Source of the DNA: Gemmobacter sp. 24YEA27
GTDB taxonomy: Bacteria > Pseudomonadota > Alphaproteobacteria > Rhodobacterales > Rhodobacteraceae
Assembly: GCF_030052995.1 (NCBI RefSeq)
Contig: NZ_JASJPW010000001.1
Span: forward strand, 62,001-126,000
Direction: 5' to 3'
DNA: 64,000 nucleotides
Positions 19,355 through 29,498 of this stretch are shown piece after piece. The first letter of the stretch is position 1. Each line of letters opens with the position of its first letter. A program made the position numbers and the translations under genes. Below the pieces are notes generated by a model. It was not told where the DNA came from and searched no databases. It saw only the letters and a program-made list of their open reading frames with translations.

Positions 19355-19957
19355 ATGGTCGTTCTGTCAAAAATCTACACGCGCACCGGCGACAAGGGCG
19401 AAACAGCCCTGTCCAATGGCGCAAGGGTGCCCAAACACGCAACCCGCGTCTCGGCCTATGGCACGGTAGACGAGACCAATGCGACTGTGGGCCTTGCCCG
19501 ACTGCATGCGACAGGCGAAGTCGCGCTGGCGCTGGCCCGGATCTCGAACGACCTCTTTGATCTTGGTGCCGATCTTGCGACGCCGGACCGGCATCTGGAC
19601 GAGACCCTCTCTTATACACCGCTGCGGATGATCGCGCCCCAGGTTGACCGGCTGGAGCGCGAGATTGACGCGATGAACACCCGGCTGACGCCTTTGCGCA
19701 GCTTCATCCTGCCCGGCGGATCAGCGCTGGCGGCCCAGTTGCATCTGTGCCGCACGGTCTGCCGCCGGGCTGAGCGGCTTGCAGTGGAGCTTGCCGGCGA
19801 AGAGGATGTGAACCCCGATGCGGTGCGATATCTGAATCGTCTGTCGGACTGGTTTTTCGTGGCCGGCCGCATTGCCAATGACGATGGTCAGTCGGACGTG
19901 CTCTGGGTGCCTGGCCTGACACGTGGCGATGCCAAACCGGATGGCGCCGCGGGCTGA
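19355..19957 (+). CDS. cobO: Corrinoid adenosyltransferase (PduO type)
   Basis: 200 residues from MVVLSKIYTRTGDKGETALSNG, the ATP-binding N-terminus of PduO-type ATP:cob(I)alamin adenosyltransferases; longer in-frame starts lie within the HIG1 gene. The second signature, LPGGSALAAQLHLCRTVCRRAERLAVEL, is also present. It transfers the adenosyl group of ATP to cob(I)alamin or a precursor to make coenzyme B12. The symbol cobO is used loosely: this is the PduO structural type, not CobA/CobO. A Shine-Dalgarno AGGGAGAAACC precedes the ATG. Confidence 0.9.
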   Translation: MVVLSKIYTRTGDKGETALSNGARVPKHATRVSAYGTVDETNATVGLARLHATGEVALALARISNDLFDLGADLATPDRHLDETLSYTPLRMIAPQVDRLEREIDAMNTRLTPLRSFILPGGSALAAQLHLCRTVCRRAERLAVELAGEEDVNPDAVRYLNRLSDWFFVAGRIANDDGQSDVLWVPGLTRGDAKPDGAAG

Positions 19958-20120
19958 TCGCCCCTTTCACACATCTGATCGAAAAGACGCATCAGTAACG
20001 CGACGCAGTGCATCAGCGACGTGTCGCTTTTTGCTGTAGAATCGTTTCCCCCTGCGATAACACTCCTGCCGGGAGCTTGTGAGGGGCGTGCGAACGCCCC
20101 CTGAAATGGAGATTTACCGC

Positions 20121-20882
20121 ATGAAGGTCCTCGTGCCTGTCAAACGGGTGATTGACTACAACGTGAAGGTCCGTGTGAAGGCGGATGGTTCGGGTGTCGA
20201 TCTTGCCAATGTGAAAATGTCGATGAACCCCTTTGACGAGATCGCTGTGGAAGAAGCGATTCGCCTGAAGGAAAAGGGCATCGCCACCGAGGTCGTGGTC
20301 GTCTCGATCGGCGTCAAACAGGCGCAGGAGACCCTGCGCAACGCGCTGGCGATGGGCGCGGACCGGGCGATCCTGATCGAAGCCGCGTCTGACGTGCACA
20401 CCGATATCGAGCCTCTCGCCGTGGCGAAGCTGCTGGCCGCCGTGGTGAAGGAAGAGGCCCCCGGCCTGGTCCTGGCCGGCAAGCAGGCGATTGACAACGA
20501 TATGAACGCGACCGGCCAGATGCTGGCGGCGCTGCTTGGCCAGGCCCAGGCGACCTTTGCCTCGGAACTGGTGATTGAGGGCGACAAGGCCCGCGTGACC
20601 CGCGAGGTCGATGGCGGTCTCCAGGTCATCGAGGTCAGCCTGCCGGCGGTCGTCACCGTCGATCTGCGCCTCAATGAGCCGCGTTACGCAAGCCTGCCGA
20701 ATATCATGAAGGCCAAGGCAAAGCCGCTGGCGGTGAAGACCCCGGCTGACTATGGCGTCGATGTGACCCCGCGCCTGACGGTCGTGAAAACCACGGAACC
20801 GGCCGGCCGCAAGGCGGGTGTGCGCGTAGCCTCGGTCGATGAGCTGGTGGCGAAACTCAAAGATGAAGCGGGGGTGATCTGA
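20121..20882 (+). CDS. etfB: Electron transfer flavoprotein beta subunit
   Basis: 253 residues from [23 protein letters not shown]. The ETF-beta signature region [24 protein letters not shown] is intact, as are the AMP-binding motif [13 protein letters not shown] and [15 protein letters not shown]. The dimer of EtfA and EtfB carries FAD and AMP and passes electrons from acyl-CoA and other dehydrogenases to ETF:quinone oxidoreductase. It shares one base with etfA (TGATG), so the subunits are translationally coupled. A GGAG ribosome site lies 9 bases upstream, after a small GC hairpin (20083-20100). Confidence 0.97.
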   Translation: MKVLVPVKRVIDYNVKVRVKADGSGVDLANVKMSMNPFDEIAVEEAIRLKEKGIATEVVVVSIGVKQAQETLRNALAMGADRAILIEAASDVHTDIEPLAVAKLLAAVVKEEAPGLVLAGKQAIDNDMNATGQMLAALLGQAQATFASELVIEGDKARVTREVDGGLQVIEVSLPAVVTVDLRLNEPRYASLPNIMKAKAKPLAVKTPADYGVDVTPRLTVVKTTEPAGRKAGVRVASVDELVAKLKDEAGVI

Positions 20883-21793
20883 TGGCTGTTCTCCTGATTG
20901 CCGATGTGAACGAAGGCCAGCTTGCCACCGATTCGGTTGCCAAAACGTTGACGGCTGTGAAATCCCTTGGCGAAGTGCATCTTCTGGTCGCAGGCCCGGC
21001 AGAGGCTGCGGCGGCCGCGGCAAAGCTCGATGGCGTGAGCAAAGTTCTGAATGCCAGCGATAACAATGGCCTGGCTGAACCGATGGCCGATCTCGTGGTC
21101 AGCCTCGCAGGCGCGTACAGCCATATCACCGGTGCCGCGACCGCCTATAACAAGAACGTTCTGCCGCGCGTTGCGGCGTTGCTCGACGTGATGGTGATCT
21201 CGGATGTGACCGCCGTTATCGATTCTGAAACCTTTGAGCGGCCAATCTATGCCGGCAACGCGATTCAGACGGTGAAATCTTCGGACGCGAAGAAGGTCTT
21301 TTCGGTGCGCACGGCGGCTTTTGCGGCAGCAGGCGAAGGTGGTTCGGCTCCGGTCGAGGCCGCAGCAGAGGCTGCGGCAACCGGCCTGTCGAGCTTTGTC
21401 GAAAACCGGGTGGCGGCGTCGGATCGTCCCGAACTGACCTCGGCGAAGATCGTCGTGTCGGGCGGGCGTGGTGTGGGCTCGAAAGAAAGCTTCGCGGTGA
21501 TCGAGAAGCTCGCGGACAAGCTGAACGCAGCCGTCGGCGCAAGCCGCGCAGCGGTCGACAGCGGCTACGCGCCGAATGACTGGCAGGTCGGCCAGACCGG
21601 CAAGGTTGTGGCGCCTGATCTTTATGTCGCGGTCGGCATCTCGGGTGCAATCCAGCATCTCGCCGGCATGAAGGACTCGAAGGTCATCGTCGCGATCAAC
21701 AAGGACGAAGAAGCCCCGATCTTCCAGGTCGCCGATTATGGCCTGGTGGGAGACCTCTTCACCATCCTCCCCGAGCTCACAGAAAAACTCTGA
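20882..21793 (+). CDS. etfA: Electron transfer flavoprotein alpha subunit
   Basis: 303 residues. The FAD-binding C-terminal domain shows [72 protein letters not shown] and [23 protein letters not shown], all characteristic. It follows etfB directly. A terminator follows, so the transcript probably holds only etfBA; the hydroxybutyryl-CoA dehydrogenase beyond it is functionally related but likely separate. Confidence 0.98.
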   Translation: MAVLLIADVNEGQLATDSVAKTLTAVKSLGEVHLLVAGPAEAAAAAAKLDGVSKVLNASDNNGLAEPMADLVVSLAGAYSHITGAATAYNKNVLPRVAALLDVMVISDVTAVIDSETFERPIYAGNAIQTVKSSDAKKVFSVRTAAFAAAGEGGSAPVEAAAEAAATGLSSFVENRVAASDRPELTSAKIVVSGGRGVGSKESFAVIEKLADKLNAAVGASRAAVDSGYAPNDWQVGQTGKVVAPDLYVAVGISGAIQHLAGMKDSKVIVAINKDEEAPIFQVADYGLVGDLFTILPELTEKL

Positions 21794-21817
21794 TCTGCAA
21801 AACGCAGAAAAGGTAAG

Positions 21818-21841
21818 AAAGGGCGCCCCCGGGCGCCCTTT
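21818..21841 (+). terminator. Intrinsic terminator after etfA
   Basis: Stem AAAGGGCGCC / GGCGCCCTTT (10 bp) with a CCCG loop, followed by TCC after a TTTT. It lies 25 bases after the etfA stop. Confidence 0.85.
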
Positions 21842-21932
21842 TCCATTGCCGGACCGGCCAGCGCCCGCAGCAGGGATTGCCCCCGCAGGCCCCCGCGCCT
21901 AATCTCACAGCCGCAACAGCAAGAGGCTCATC

Positions 21933-22808
21933 ATGGATATCCGTTCGGTCGGCATCGTAGGCGCGGGGCAGATGGGCAACGGCATCGCGCATGTTTTCGC
22001 GCTCGCCGGATATGACGTGCTGCTGAACGACGTGAATGAAGACTCGCTGCAAAAGGCCGTCGCCATCATCGACCGTAATCTGGAACGCCAGGTGTCACGC
22101 GGCAAAGTCTCGGCCGAGGACAAGCAGGCGGCGATGGGCCGGATCAGGACCACCATGACGCTCGCCGATCTGGGCCCCTCGGATCTGGTCATCGAGGCCG
22201 CGACCGAACGTGAAACGGTGAAGCAGGCCATTTTCGACGCGCTGCTGCCCCATCTGAAACCCGAGACGATCCTGACCTCGAACACCTCTTCGATCTCGAT
22301 CACGCGGCTCGCCTCTCGCACTGACCGGCCCGAGAAATTCATGGGGTTCCACTTCATGAACCCGGTCCCCGTGATGCAGCTGGTCGAGCTGATCCGGGGT
22401 ATCGCCACCGATCAGGCGACCTATAGCGCGCTGCATGCAGTCGTGGAAAAGCTCGGAAAGACAGCGGCTTCGGCTGAAGACTTCCCCGCCTTCATCGTGA
22501 ACCGCATCCTGATTCCGATGATCAATGAGGCGGTCTATACGCTTTATGAAGGCGTCGGAAATGTGCGCTCCATCGACGAGGCGCTCAAGCTTGGCGCCAA
22601 TCACCCGATGGGCCCGCTGGAGCTTGCGGATTTCATCGGGCTCGACACCTGCCTTGCGATCATGAACGTGCTTTATGACGGCCTGGCCGATACCAAATAC
22701 CGGCCCTGCCCGCTTTTGACGAAATATGTCGAGGCCGGCTGGCTGGGCCGCAAATCGCAGCGCGGCTTTTACGATTACCGCGGCGAGGTGCCGGTTCCGA
22801 CCCGCTGA
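21933..22808 (+). CDS. hbdA: 3-hydroxybutyryl-CoA dehydrogenase
   Basis: 291 residues. N-terminal NAD motif VGIVGAGQMGNGIAHVFALAGYDV, then SNTSSISITRLA and the catalytic HFMNPVPVMQLVELI (His-Glu dyad region). The C-terminal domain contains NRILIPMINEA and GANHPMGPLELADFIGLDTCLAIM. This is the single-domain 3-hydroxyacyl-CoA dehydrogenase class used in butyrate/PHB and short-chain fatty-acid metabolism. It converges on mtlK, with a GC-rich hairpin (22809-22831) between. Confidence 0.93.
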   Translation: MDIRSVGIVGAGQMGNGIAHVFALAGYDVLLNDVNEDSLQKAVAIIDRNLERQVSRGKVSAEDKQAAMGRIRTTMTLADLGPSDLVIEAATERETVKQAIFDALLPHLKPETILTSNTSSISITRLASRTDRPEKFMGFHFMNPVPVMQLVELIRGIATDQATYSALHAVVEKLGKTAASAEDFPAFIVNRILIPMINEAVYTLYEGVGNVRSIDEALKLGANHPMGPLELADFIGLDTCLAIMNVLYDGLADTKYRPCPLLTKYVEAGWLGRKSQRGFYDYRGEVPVPTR

Positions 22809-22831
22809 GCCCGGTTCCGCTGAATCCGGGC
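22809..22831. terminator. Weak hairpin between convergent hbdA and mtlK
   Basis: GCCCGG (22809-22814) and CCGGGC (22826-22831) form a 6-bp stem in the 34-base gap between two convergent stops. There is no T-run on either strand, so it is only a candidate bidirectional 3' end. Confidence 0.3.
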
Positions 22832-22842
22832 CCGGCCCGGGC

Positions 22843-24300
22843 TTAGCGCGCCAGATACGCGCCCAGAACCACCCGCGTTCCCTCGGCCCAGAGGCGCGTC
22901 AGATGATGCGCGAAGGCCGCGCGAAATCGCGGGTCCTCGCCGGTTTCACCATAGATCGTTTTTTGTGCCAGCCACAGGTCGGGCTGTGCCCGCGCCTGCT
23001 GCGCCAGCACCGTCAGCCGATCCCAGTCCGGATCATTCGCCGCAATCACGGCGCCGCCGTCAGTCACCCCGGCGCAATAGCGACACCAGAGCGCCGAGAC
23101 CAGCGCCAGCCCCTCCACCGACCCGCCCGCCGCCAGCGCGTCGCGCAGCGAGGGGATGATGAATTTCGGCTGCCGGTTCGACCCGTCAAGGCAGAGCCGC
23201 CGCGTGGTATCGGCCACCTCGGGATTGGAAAACCGCTGCCGGATCACCTCGTAGTAATTGGCGATCACCGTATCCGGGACCGGCGGCACATAGGGCACCA
23301 CCTCTTCCGTCTCGCCCCGGTCAAGGAAGCCCGCGATCAGCGGATCGGCCATCGCCTCATGGACGAATTCGATATCCATCAGCCCGGCCGGATAGGCGAT
23401 GATCGCATGCCCGCCGTTGAGAATGCGGATTTTCATCATCTCATAGGCATGGACCTCGCGGCTGAAGGTCACGCCGACCCGTTCCAGGGCCGGGCGCCCG
23501 GCGGGGAAGTGATCCTCGACCACCCATTGACGGAAGGGCTCGCAGGTCACCGGCACCGGATCATCAAGACCAAAAGCCGCCGCCATTGCGCGTTCGCGCG
23601 GGCCGGTCGCGGGCGTGATGCGATCAACCATCGCATTCGGGAAGGCGACCGTCGCCTCGATCCAGGCGCTCAGATCCGGGTCCGACAGGCGGGCCAGGCC
23701 CAGGACCGCGTTGCGGGTGACATCGCCATTTCCGGGCAGGTTGTCGCAGGACATCACGGTAAATGGCGCGATACCAGCGGCGCGGCGTGACTTCAGCGCG
23801 GCCACTATTGCGCCAAACGCAGTGCCCGGCGCATCAGGGCGCGCCGCATCGGCGGCAATTGCCGGGGCGGTCGGGTCAAACGCGCCCGAGGCCGGGTCGA
23901 TGAAATAGCCGCCCTCGGTCACGGTGAGCGAAACGATGCGGATCTCTGGCCGCGACATCGCCGCGATCAGGCTGGCATTGCCAGGCTCAACCGGCAGGAA
24001 ATCCACCATCGCGCCGATGCGGCGACAGCTGCGCCCCGTCGGGTCCAGCTCGATCACGGTCGAAAGGCAATCCTGGGCCAGCAGGGCCTCGCGCATCGCC
24101 GCATCCGCCGGGCGCACACCGGCGCCGATGATGGCCCAGTCATGCCCGAGGCCAAGGCCGAACAGGTCATCGAGATAGACCGCCATATGGGCACGGTGAA
24201 AATTCCCCAGCCCGATATGGACGATGCCCGGTGTCAGGGATTTGCGGTCATAGCCGGGCATTTGCACCGACAGATCAGGCTCCGTCTCCGACCCCCGCAT
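22843..24300 (-). CDS. mtlK: Mannitol 2-dehydrogenase (polyol-specific long-chain dehydrogenase)
   Basis: 485 residues of the mannitol dehydrogenase family. N-terminal Rossmann motif IVHIGLGNFHRAHMAVYLDDL, then TVTEGGYFIDPASGAF and the catalytic-domain signature KIRILNGGHAIIAYPAGLMDIEFVHEAM, which contains the K-x5-N/H pattern of this family. It oxidises D-mannitol (and D-arabitol in relatives) to D-fructose with NAD. The ATG shares one base with the upstream smoK stop (TGATG). In Rhodobacter sphaeroides the same gene ends a smoEFGK transporter operon together with smoS and xylB; neither smoS nor a xylulokinase is present here. Confidence 0.92.
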   Translation of the reverse strand: MRGSETEPDLSVQMPGYDRKSLTPGIVHIGLGNFHRAHMAVYLDDLFGLGLGHDWAIIGAGVRPADAAMREALLAQDCLSTVIELDPTGRSCRRIGAMVDFLPVEPGNASLIAAMSRPEIRIVSLTVTEGGYFIDPASGAFDPTAPAIAADAARPDAPGTAFGAIVAALKSRRAAGIAPFTVMSCDNLPGNGDVTRNAVLGLARLSDPDLSAWIEATVAFPNAMVDRITPATGPRERAMAAAFGLDDPVPVTCEPFRQWVVEDHFPAGRPALERVGVTFSREVHAYEMMKIRILNGGHAIIAYPAGLMDIEFVHEAMADPLIAGFLDRGETEEVVPYVPPVPDTVIANYYEVIRQRFSNPEVADTTRRLCLDGSNRQPKFIIPSLRDALAAGGSVEGLALVSALWCRYCAGVTDGGAVIAANDPDWDRLTVLAQQARAQPDLWLAQKTIYGETGEDPRFRAAFAHHLTRLWAEGTRVVLGAYLAR

Positions 24301-25295
24301 CAAAGTGCCCTTCCCTCATGGTCGAAGCGATAAAGCTTGCCCTCTTGCGGGCTGAGGCTGACGCGGTCGCCGTGATGCAGCGCCATCTCGCCCGAGACGC
24401 GGACGGTCAGCTCGCCCGCCTCGGCGGTCTGAACCTTGAGAAAGGTGTCAGAGCCGAGATGTTCGGCAAGGCCCACCACGCCAGTCCACCGCCCGCCCGG
24501 CGCCACCGCGATATGTTCCGGCCGCACCCCCAATGTGGTGCAGCCCTCACGCGCGGCTTCGGCCCCGGTGATGAAATTCATCTTCGGGCTGCCGATGAAG
24601 CCCGCGACAAAAAGGTTCTTCGGCTGGCGATAAAGCTCCAGCGGCGAGCCGACCTGTTCGATCCGCCCCGCATTCAGCACCACGATCTTATCGGCCATGG
24701 TCATCGCCTCGACCTGATCATGGGTCACATAGATCATCGTGGTCTTAAGTGACTGGTGCAGCTCGGAAATCTCTTGCCGCATGGTCACGCGCAAGGCCGC
24801 ATCCAGGTTGGACAGCGGCTCGTCGAACAAGAACGCCGCCGGTTCACGCACGATGGCCCGGCCAATTGCGACGCGCTGGCGCTGGCCGCCCGACAGCTGG
24901 CCCGGACGGCGGTCGAGGTAATTCGTCAGGTTCAGCACTTTCGCCGCCTGCTCGACCTTTGCCTTCTGCTGATCGGGGCTGAGCCCGGCCATTTTCAGCG
25001 GGAAGGCGATGTTTTTGCGGACCGTCATATGCGGGTAAAGCGCATAGGACTGGAACACCATCGCCAGCCCCCGACTTCCCGGCGCGGTATCGGTCGCGTC
25101 CTTGCCATCGATCACGACCTGGCCCGAGGAAATATCCTCAAGCCCCGCGATCAGCCTGAGCAAGGTCGATTTACCGCAGCCCGAAGGCCCCACGAAAACA
25201 ACGAATTCACCGTCATTGATGGTCAGGTCAAGCGGCGGAATGACATTCACTTCGCCAAAGCTTTTCGTGACCGCGGAAAGGGTAATCTGTCCCAT
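24300..25295 (-). CDS. smoK: Polyol ABC transporter, ATP-binding subunit
   Basis: 331-residue ABC ATPase of the MalK/UgpC type. Walker [13 protein letters not shown], signature [14 protein letters not shown], Walker [13 protein letters not shown] and H-loop [11 protein letters not shown] are all intact. The regulatory OB-like C-terminal domain includes [11 protein letters not shown]. It powers the SmoEFG importer. A Shine-Dalgarno GTGAGGTAAAGA precedes the ATG, overlapping the end of the restored permease gene upstream. No frameshift here. Confidence 0.95.
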   Translation of the reverse strand: MGQITLSAVTKSFGEVNVIPPLDLTINDGEFVVFVGPSGCGKSTLLRLIAGLEDISSGQVVIDGKDATDTAPGSRGLAMVFQSYALYPHMTVRKNIAFPLKMAGLSPDQQKAKVEQAAKVLNLTNYLDRRPGQLSGGQRQRVAIGRAIVREPAAFLFDEPLSNLDAALRVTMRQEISELHQSLKTTMIYVTHDQVEAMTMADKIVVLNAGRIEQVGSPLELYRQPKNLFVAGFIGSPKMNFITGAEAAREGCTTLGVRPEHIAVAPGGRWTGVVGLAEHLGSDTFLKVQTAEAGELTVRVSGEMALHHGDRVSLSPQEGKLYRFDHEGRAL

Positions 25296-25303
25296 TCTTT
25301 ACC

Positions 25304-26133
25304 TCACTTCACCGCGCCAAAGGTCAGGCCGCGGACGAGTTGTTTCTGGCTGAACCAGCCAAGGATCAGGATCGGCGCAATCGCCATGGTCGAGGCCGCC
25401 GAGAGTTTTGCGTAGAACAGGCCCTCGGGGCTGGAATAGCTCGCGATGAACTGCGTCAGGGGGCCGCGTTTTTGGTGGTCAGCTGCAGCGTCCAGAAGGC
25501 CTCATTCCAGGCGAGGATGATGTTGAGAAGCATGGTCGAGGCGATCCCCGGCACGGCCATCGGAGTCAGGACGTAGAGGATTTCACGGCCCAGACTGGCG
25601 CCATCCATCCGCGCGGCCTCAAGGATCTCGCCGGGGATTTCCTTGAAATAGGTGTAAAGCATCCAGATCACGATCGGCAGGTTGATCAGGGTCAGCACGC
25701 CGACAAGGCCGATGCGGCTGTCCAAGAGGCCGAAATCGCGGAACAACAGATACAGCGGCACCAGCACGCCGACCGCCGGCATCATCTTGGTCGAGAGCAT
25801 CCACATCAGCAGGTCTTTGGTGCGTTTGCCGGGAACAAAGGCCATCGACCAGGCCGCCGGGATCGCGATGACCAGCGCCAGCACGGTCGAGCCAAGCGAG
25901 ATGATCACCGAATTCATGAAATGCAGGAAGTAGTTCGAGCGCTCCTGCACGACGTGATAGCTCTCCATCGTCCACGGCGCGGTCAGGACCTCAAGCGGCG
26001 CTTTGATCGCATCGCCCTCGGTGCGGAAGGACAGGATGAAGATCCACAGGATCGGGAAGAAGATCAGGAAACCGATCGTCCAGGCCAGGGTGGTGACGGC
26101 CCATGTCCGGGCGGGGCTTGTGGTACGCGCCAT
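25304..26133 (-). pseudogene. smoG: Polyol ABC transporter permease SmoG, frameshifted
   Basis: MalG-type inner-membrane permease. The frame from 26133 reads normally through six-helix permease sequence, including the EAA loop EILEAARMDGASLGREI, but then ends at AWNEAFWTLQLTTKNAAP. Adding one base to the 5-base run at 25459-25463 restores LTQFIASYSSPEGLFYAKLS and a typical MalG C-terminus ending TFGAVK at 25304. That gives 276 residues, the normal length. The start ATG lies 4 bases after smoF. The break is probably a homopolymer sequencing error; true loss would disable uptake. Confidence 0.85.
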
Positions 26134-26136
26134 GGC

Positions 26137-27008
26137 TCAGACCTCCAGATTCTTGCCGATCATCCGCATCAGGAAGACCGCAACGATATTGGCGAGGATG
26201 ACCGCGATGATGCCCCCGGCAGCGCCGCCGCCCACATCGAAGGACAAAAGCGATTGCGAATAGACGAGGAAAGGCAGGTTCGTCGACGCCGTCCCCGGGC
26301 CGCCATTGGTGGTGACGAGGATCTCGGCAAAGACCGAAAGCAGGAAAATCGTCTGGATCAGGATCACGACCGTGATGGGCCGCGTCAGATGCGGCAGGGT
26401 CAGGTGCCAGAAGCGGCTGCGCCAGCCGGCGCCGTCCATCTCGGCGGCCTCCATCTGCTCGCGGTCAAGACTTTGCAGGGCGGTCAGCAGGATCAGCGTG
26501 GCAAAGGGCAGCCAGGACCAGGCCACGATCAGGATGATCGAGGCCAGCGGCGCATGGCTCAGGAAATCAAAGGGTTGCAGCCCCACGGATTTGAAGAGAT
26601 GCGCGAACATGCCGTTCACCGGGTTCATGAACATATTCTTCCAGACCAGCGCGGCCACGGTCGGCATCACGAAGAAGGGCGCAATCACCATGACCCGCAC
26701 CACGCCCTGGCCCCTGAACGGCTGATCCAGGAGCAGGGCAAGCGCGATGCCCCGGTCACCGTGATCGCCAGCACGCCCAGCACGAGGAGCAGCGTATTGG
26801 TCAGGGCGGGCCAGAAGGCGGGCTGGGTGATGAAATAGTAATAATTGTCGAATCCGGTCCAGCTCTCCATCCCCGGCATCAGCAGGTTGTAGCGCAGGAA
26901 TGAGAAGTAAAGCGTCATGCCCAACGGCACGATCATCCACAAAAACAAAAGGATAACCGCCGGAGAGACCATAAGACGCGCAGCCGTCCTGGACTGTTCG
27001 GTCGCCAT
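26137..27008 (-). pseudogene. smoF: Polyol ABC transporter permease SmoF, frameshifted
   Basis: MalF-type permease. The frame starting MATEQSRTAARLMVSPAV at 27008 is correct up to VLAITVTG. After that the sequence is only sensible in another frame (GIALALLLDQPFRGQGVVRV onwards, with the EAA loop EQMEAAEMDGAGWRSRFW). One extra base in the 4-base run at 26750-26753 joins them into 290 residues, a normal size. As with its neighbours, a sequencing error is more likely than decay, because all else in the protein is conserved. Confidence 0.85.
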
Positions 27009-27038
27009 GATGTGGTCCTGAAATACGGGGAAGAAGGT

Positions 27039-27069
27039 GGCGGGGCCGCGTAAAGAAGGCAGCCCCGCC
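27039..27069 (-). other. Stem-loop between smoE and smoF
   Basis: Arms GGCGGGGC and GCCCCGCC, 8 bp, 15-base loop, in the 81-base gap between the binding-protein gene and the first permease. Such intercistronic hairpins commonly protect the binding-protein mRNA and reduce downstream expression; there is no T-run. Confidence 0.5.
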
Positions 27070-27089
27070 GGGAGGAACCTTTTAACCGA

Positions 27090-28402
27090 TCACTTGATAT
27101 AGCCCGAACGGGTCATCTCGGTCGTGGTGAAGGCCTGTGCCTTGGCCAGCGCGCCCTCAGCCGCATCAGACCCCGCCAAAGCCGCCGAGAACATCTGCCC
27201 GACCGCCGTGCCGAGCCCCTGGAATTCCGGGATCGCCACGAATTGCACCCCGACATAGGGCACCGGATCCACCGCAGGATTGTTCGGATCGGCCGCATTG
27301 ATCGATTCAAGCGTCATCTTTGCGAAGGGAAGCTTCTGGTATTCCGGATTGTCGTAAAGCGACTGGCGGGTGCCGGGTGGCACATTCGCCCAGCCCTCTT
27401 TTTCAGCCACCAGCGCGAGATAGTCTTTGCTGGTCGCCCAGGCGACGAAGGTTCTGGCAGCCTCTTCCTTCTGCGTGCCCGCAGGGATTGCAAGGTTCCA
27501 CGCCCAGAGCCAGTTGCCGCGCTTGCCCAGCCCGTTATCCGGCGCCAGCGCAAAGCCAACCTTATCTGCCACGGTCGATTCCGCCGCATTGGTCACAAAG
27601 CTCGCTGCAACCGTCGCGTCGATCCACATGCCGCATTTGCCTTGCTGGAACAGCGAGAGATTTTCGTTGAAGCCATTATTCGCGGCACCCGGGGGCCATA
27701 ATTGCCCATCAGATCAAGGTAGAAATCCAGCGTATCCTTCCAGGGCTTCTGGTCGAATTGCGGCTTCCAGTCCATGTCGAACCATTTGGCGCCAAAGCTG
27801 TTCCCCATGGCCGAAAGGAAGGCCATATTCTCGCCCCAGCCCGCCTTGCCGCGCAGGCAAATGCCGTAAACCTCATTCGGCTTGTCGGTCATCGCGGCGG
27901 CGGCTTCTTTGATGAAAGCCCAGGTCGGCGCTTCTGGCATCGTAAGCCCGGCCTTCTCCATCAGGTCGGTGCGATACATCACCATCGAGCTTTCGCCATA
28001 GAACGGCGCGGCGATGAGATTGCCGTCAACGGTCAACCCGCCCCGGATCGCCGGCAGCAGGTCATCGACATCGTAATCGGCGGGCAAGTCATTCAGCGGC
28101 AGAAGCCAGCCCTGTTTGCCCCAGATCGGGGCCTCATAGGTGCCGATAGTCATGACGTCGAACTGGCCGCCTTTGGTCGCCACATCGGTGGTGACGCGCT
28201 GGCGCAGGACGTTTTCCTCAAGCGTCACCCAATCGACCCTGATGTCGGGATGTTTCGCGTAAAACGCCTCCATCAGCCCCTGCATCCGGATCATATCGCC
28301 ATTGTTCACGGTGGCGACGGTGATGGTGGTTTCGGCCATCGCCGCCCCGGAAAGGGCGAGCGCAACCGTCGCGCCAAACATGGCGCGGTGCGACAGTTTC
28401 AT
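27090..28402 (-). pseudogene. smoE: Polyol-binding periplasmic protein SmoE, frameshifted
   Basis: Extracellular solute-binding protein of the MalE type. The Sec signal peptide KLSHRAMFGATVALALSGAAMA is followed by ETTITVATVNNGDMIRMQGL and further family sequence to DLMGNYGP. The rest, starting PGAANNGFNENLSLFQQGKC, lies in another frame. One extra base in the 5-base run at 27691-27695 links them into a 437-residue protein ending TTTEMTRSGYIK. GGGAGGAAAA precedes the ATG. It would capture mannitol, sorbitol or arabitol. Confidence 0.87.
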
Positions 28403-28438
28403 TGGTTTTCCTCCCTGGCTGCGTCTGAATCACCTAAA

Positions 28439-28471
28439 TGAGCAATTCATCGCATTGCGATCAATTGCTCA
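28439..28471 (-). promoter_or_regulatory. 33-bp palindromic operator of the polyol operon
   Basis: Left arm TGAGCAATTCATCGCA and right arm TGCGATCAATTGCTCA flank a central T; 15 of 16 positions pair. It lies 36 bases upstream of the smoE ATG. A minus-strand TTGACG (28492-28487) could be the -35 element, which places the palindrome over the -10 region. SorC-family regulators bind long palindromes, and a SorC-type gene is immediately upstream, so this is its likely site. Confidence 0.8.
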
Positions 28472-28531
28472 CATCTGGATATGTTTCGTCAATCCCTTTC
28501 CTCCGCCGCAGCTGCGAGGGGGACCGGCAGT

Positions 28532-29488
28532 TCAGCCGCGCGCCAGCAGCGCCTCGGCGGTGGGGGAATCAGTGATGAGACCGTTGATAATATGTGATTT
28601 CAACGCGGCGCGGATGCCCGGCACCTTGGATGCACCCGCAGCAATGCCGATGGCGGGGCGCGAGAGACCAGGTTCGACCCTCAGGCCGCCGGTGCGGGTG
28701 TTGATGCCGAAATCGAGATAGCGGCCCTCCGAATCAAACACCCAGCCCGCGACCTCGCCTGCGGCGCCCGCCGCCTGCATCTCGCGCAGCTCGGCATCGC
28801 TGACAAATCCATCCCGGTGCAGCGGCGCGTCATCCGACATCTGGCCGACGCCCACAAAGACCACATCCGCGCCGCGCGCGAGTTCAAGCACCCGTTTCAC
28901 GGGGCCAAGCGCATGGAATTCGGCGCGTTCTGCGGCGGTCGAGGACACCACCGGCACCAGCATCGGGTAATGCGGCGCCTGGACCCGGTCGGCGAGCCGC
29001 ATCACCACATCGAAAAAGCTCGCTGATCCATCCGGCGCGATATTCCCGATCAGCGAGACCAGCCGATGCTGCGGCGCGGCCATCGGCTCCAGCGCCTCGA
29101 CAAGGGCCCGCAGCGCGCGGCCGGTGCCGAAGCCGATGGTCAGGGGATCCTCCATCCGAAGGACCCGCTCCAGTTCAGCCGCCGCCGCACCGGCGATCCC
29201 TGCGGCAGGGTCAGCGCCCGGCCCGAGCCCCGGCACCACGCGGCAGGTGGCCAGCCCGAAACGCTCTTTCAGCCGCGTCGCCAGATCCATCGAGGCGCCA
29301 ATCGGGTGATTGAGCCGCACCTGGATCAGCCCTTCGGCCATGGCGCGGCTGACCAGCCGCTGGGCGCGCTGGCGCGAGATGCCCAGCTCACTTGCGATCT
29401 GGTCCTGGGTCATGCCACCGACATAATAAAGCCAGCCGGCACGGGCGGCATCGTCAAGCAGGCTGGGTTCTGTATCGGCCCGGCTCAT
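28532..29488 (-). CDS. smoC: SorC-family sugar-binding transcriptional regulator
   Basis: 318 residues. The N-terminal helix-turn-helix (GGMTQDQIASELGISRQRAQRLVSRAMAEGLIQV) is typical of SorC/DeoR-type regulators. It is followed by the sugar-phosphate-isomerase-like effector domain with GFGTGRALRALVEAL and DVVFVGVGQMSDDAPL. It follows the HAD phosphatase gene by 10 bases, with a GAGGAAAC ribosome site that overlaps the restored HAD stop. It most likely controls the smoEFGK-mtlK genes through the palindrome at 28439, responding to a polyol or its oxidation product. Confidence 0.88.
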   Translation of the reverse strand: MSRADTEPSLLDDAARAGWLYYVGGMTQDQIASELGISRQRAQRLVSRAMAEGLIQVRLNHPIGASMDLATRLKERFGLATCRVVPGLGPGADPAAGIAGAAAAELERVLRMEDPLTIGFGTGRALRALVEALEPMAAPQHRLVSLIGNIAPDGSASFFDVVMRLADRVQAPHYPMLVPVVSSTAAERAEFHALGPVKRVLELARGADVVFVGVGQMSDDAPLHRDGFVSDAELREMQAAGAAGEVAGWVFDSEGRYLDFGINTRTGGLRVEPGLSRPAIGIAAGASKVPGIRAALKSHIINGLITDSPTAEALLARG

Positions 29489-29498
29489 TGTGGTTTCC

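Noticed and set aside
25456..27695. Programmed frameshifting in the polyol transporter genes
   Set aside because: No slippery heptamer with downstream pseudoknot is seen, and six unrelated genes show the same one-base loss in G/C runs, which fits sequencing error better.
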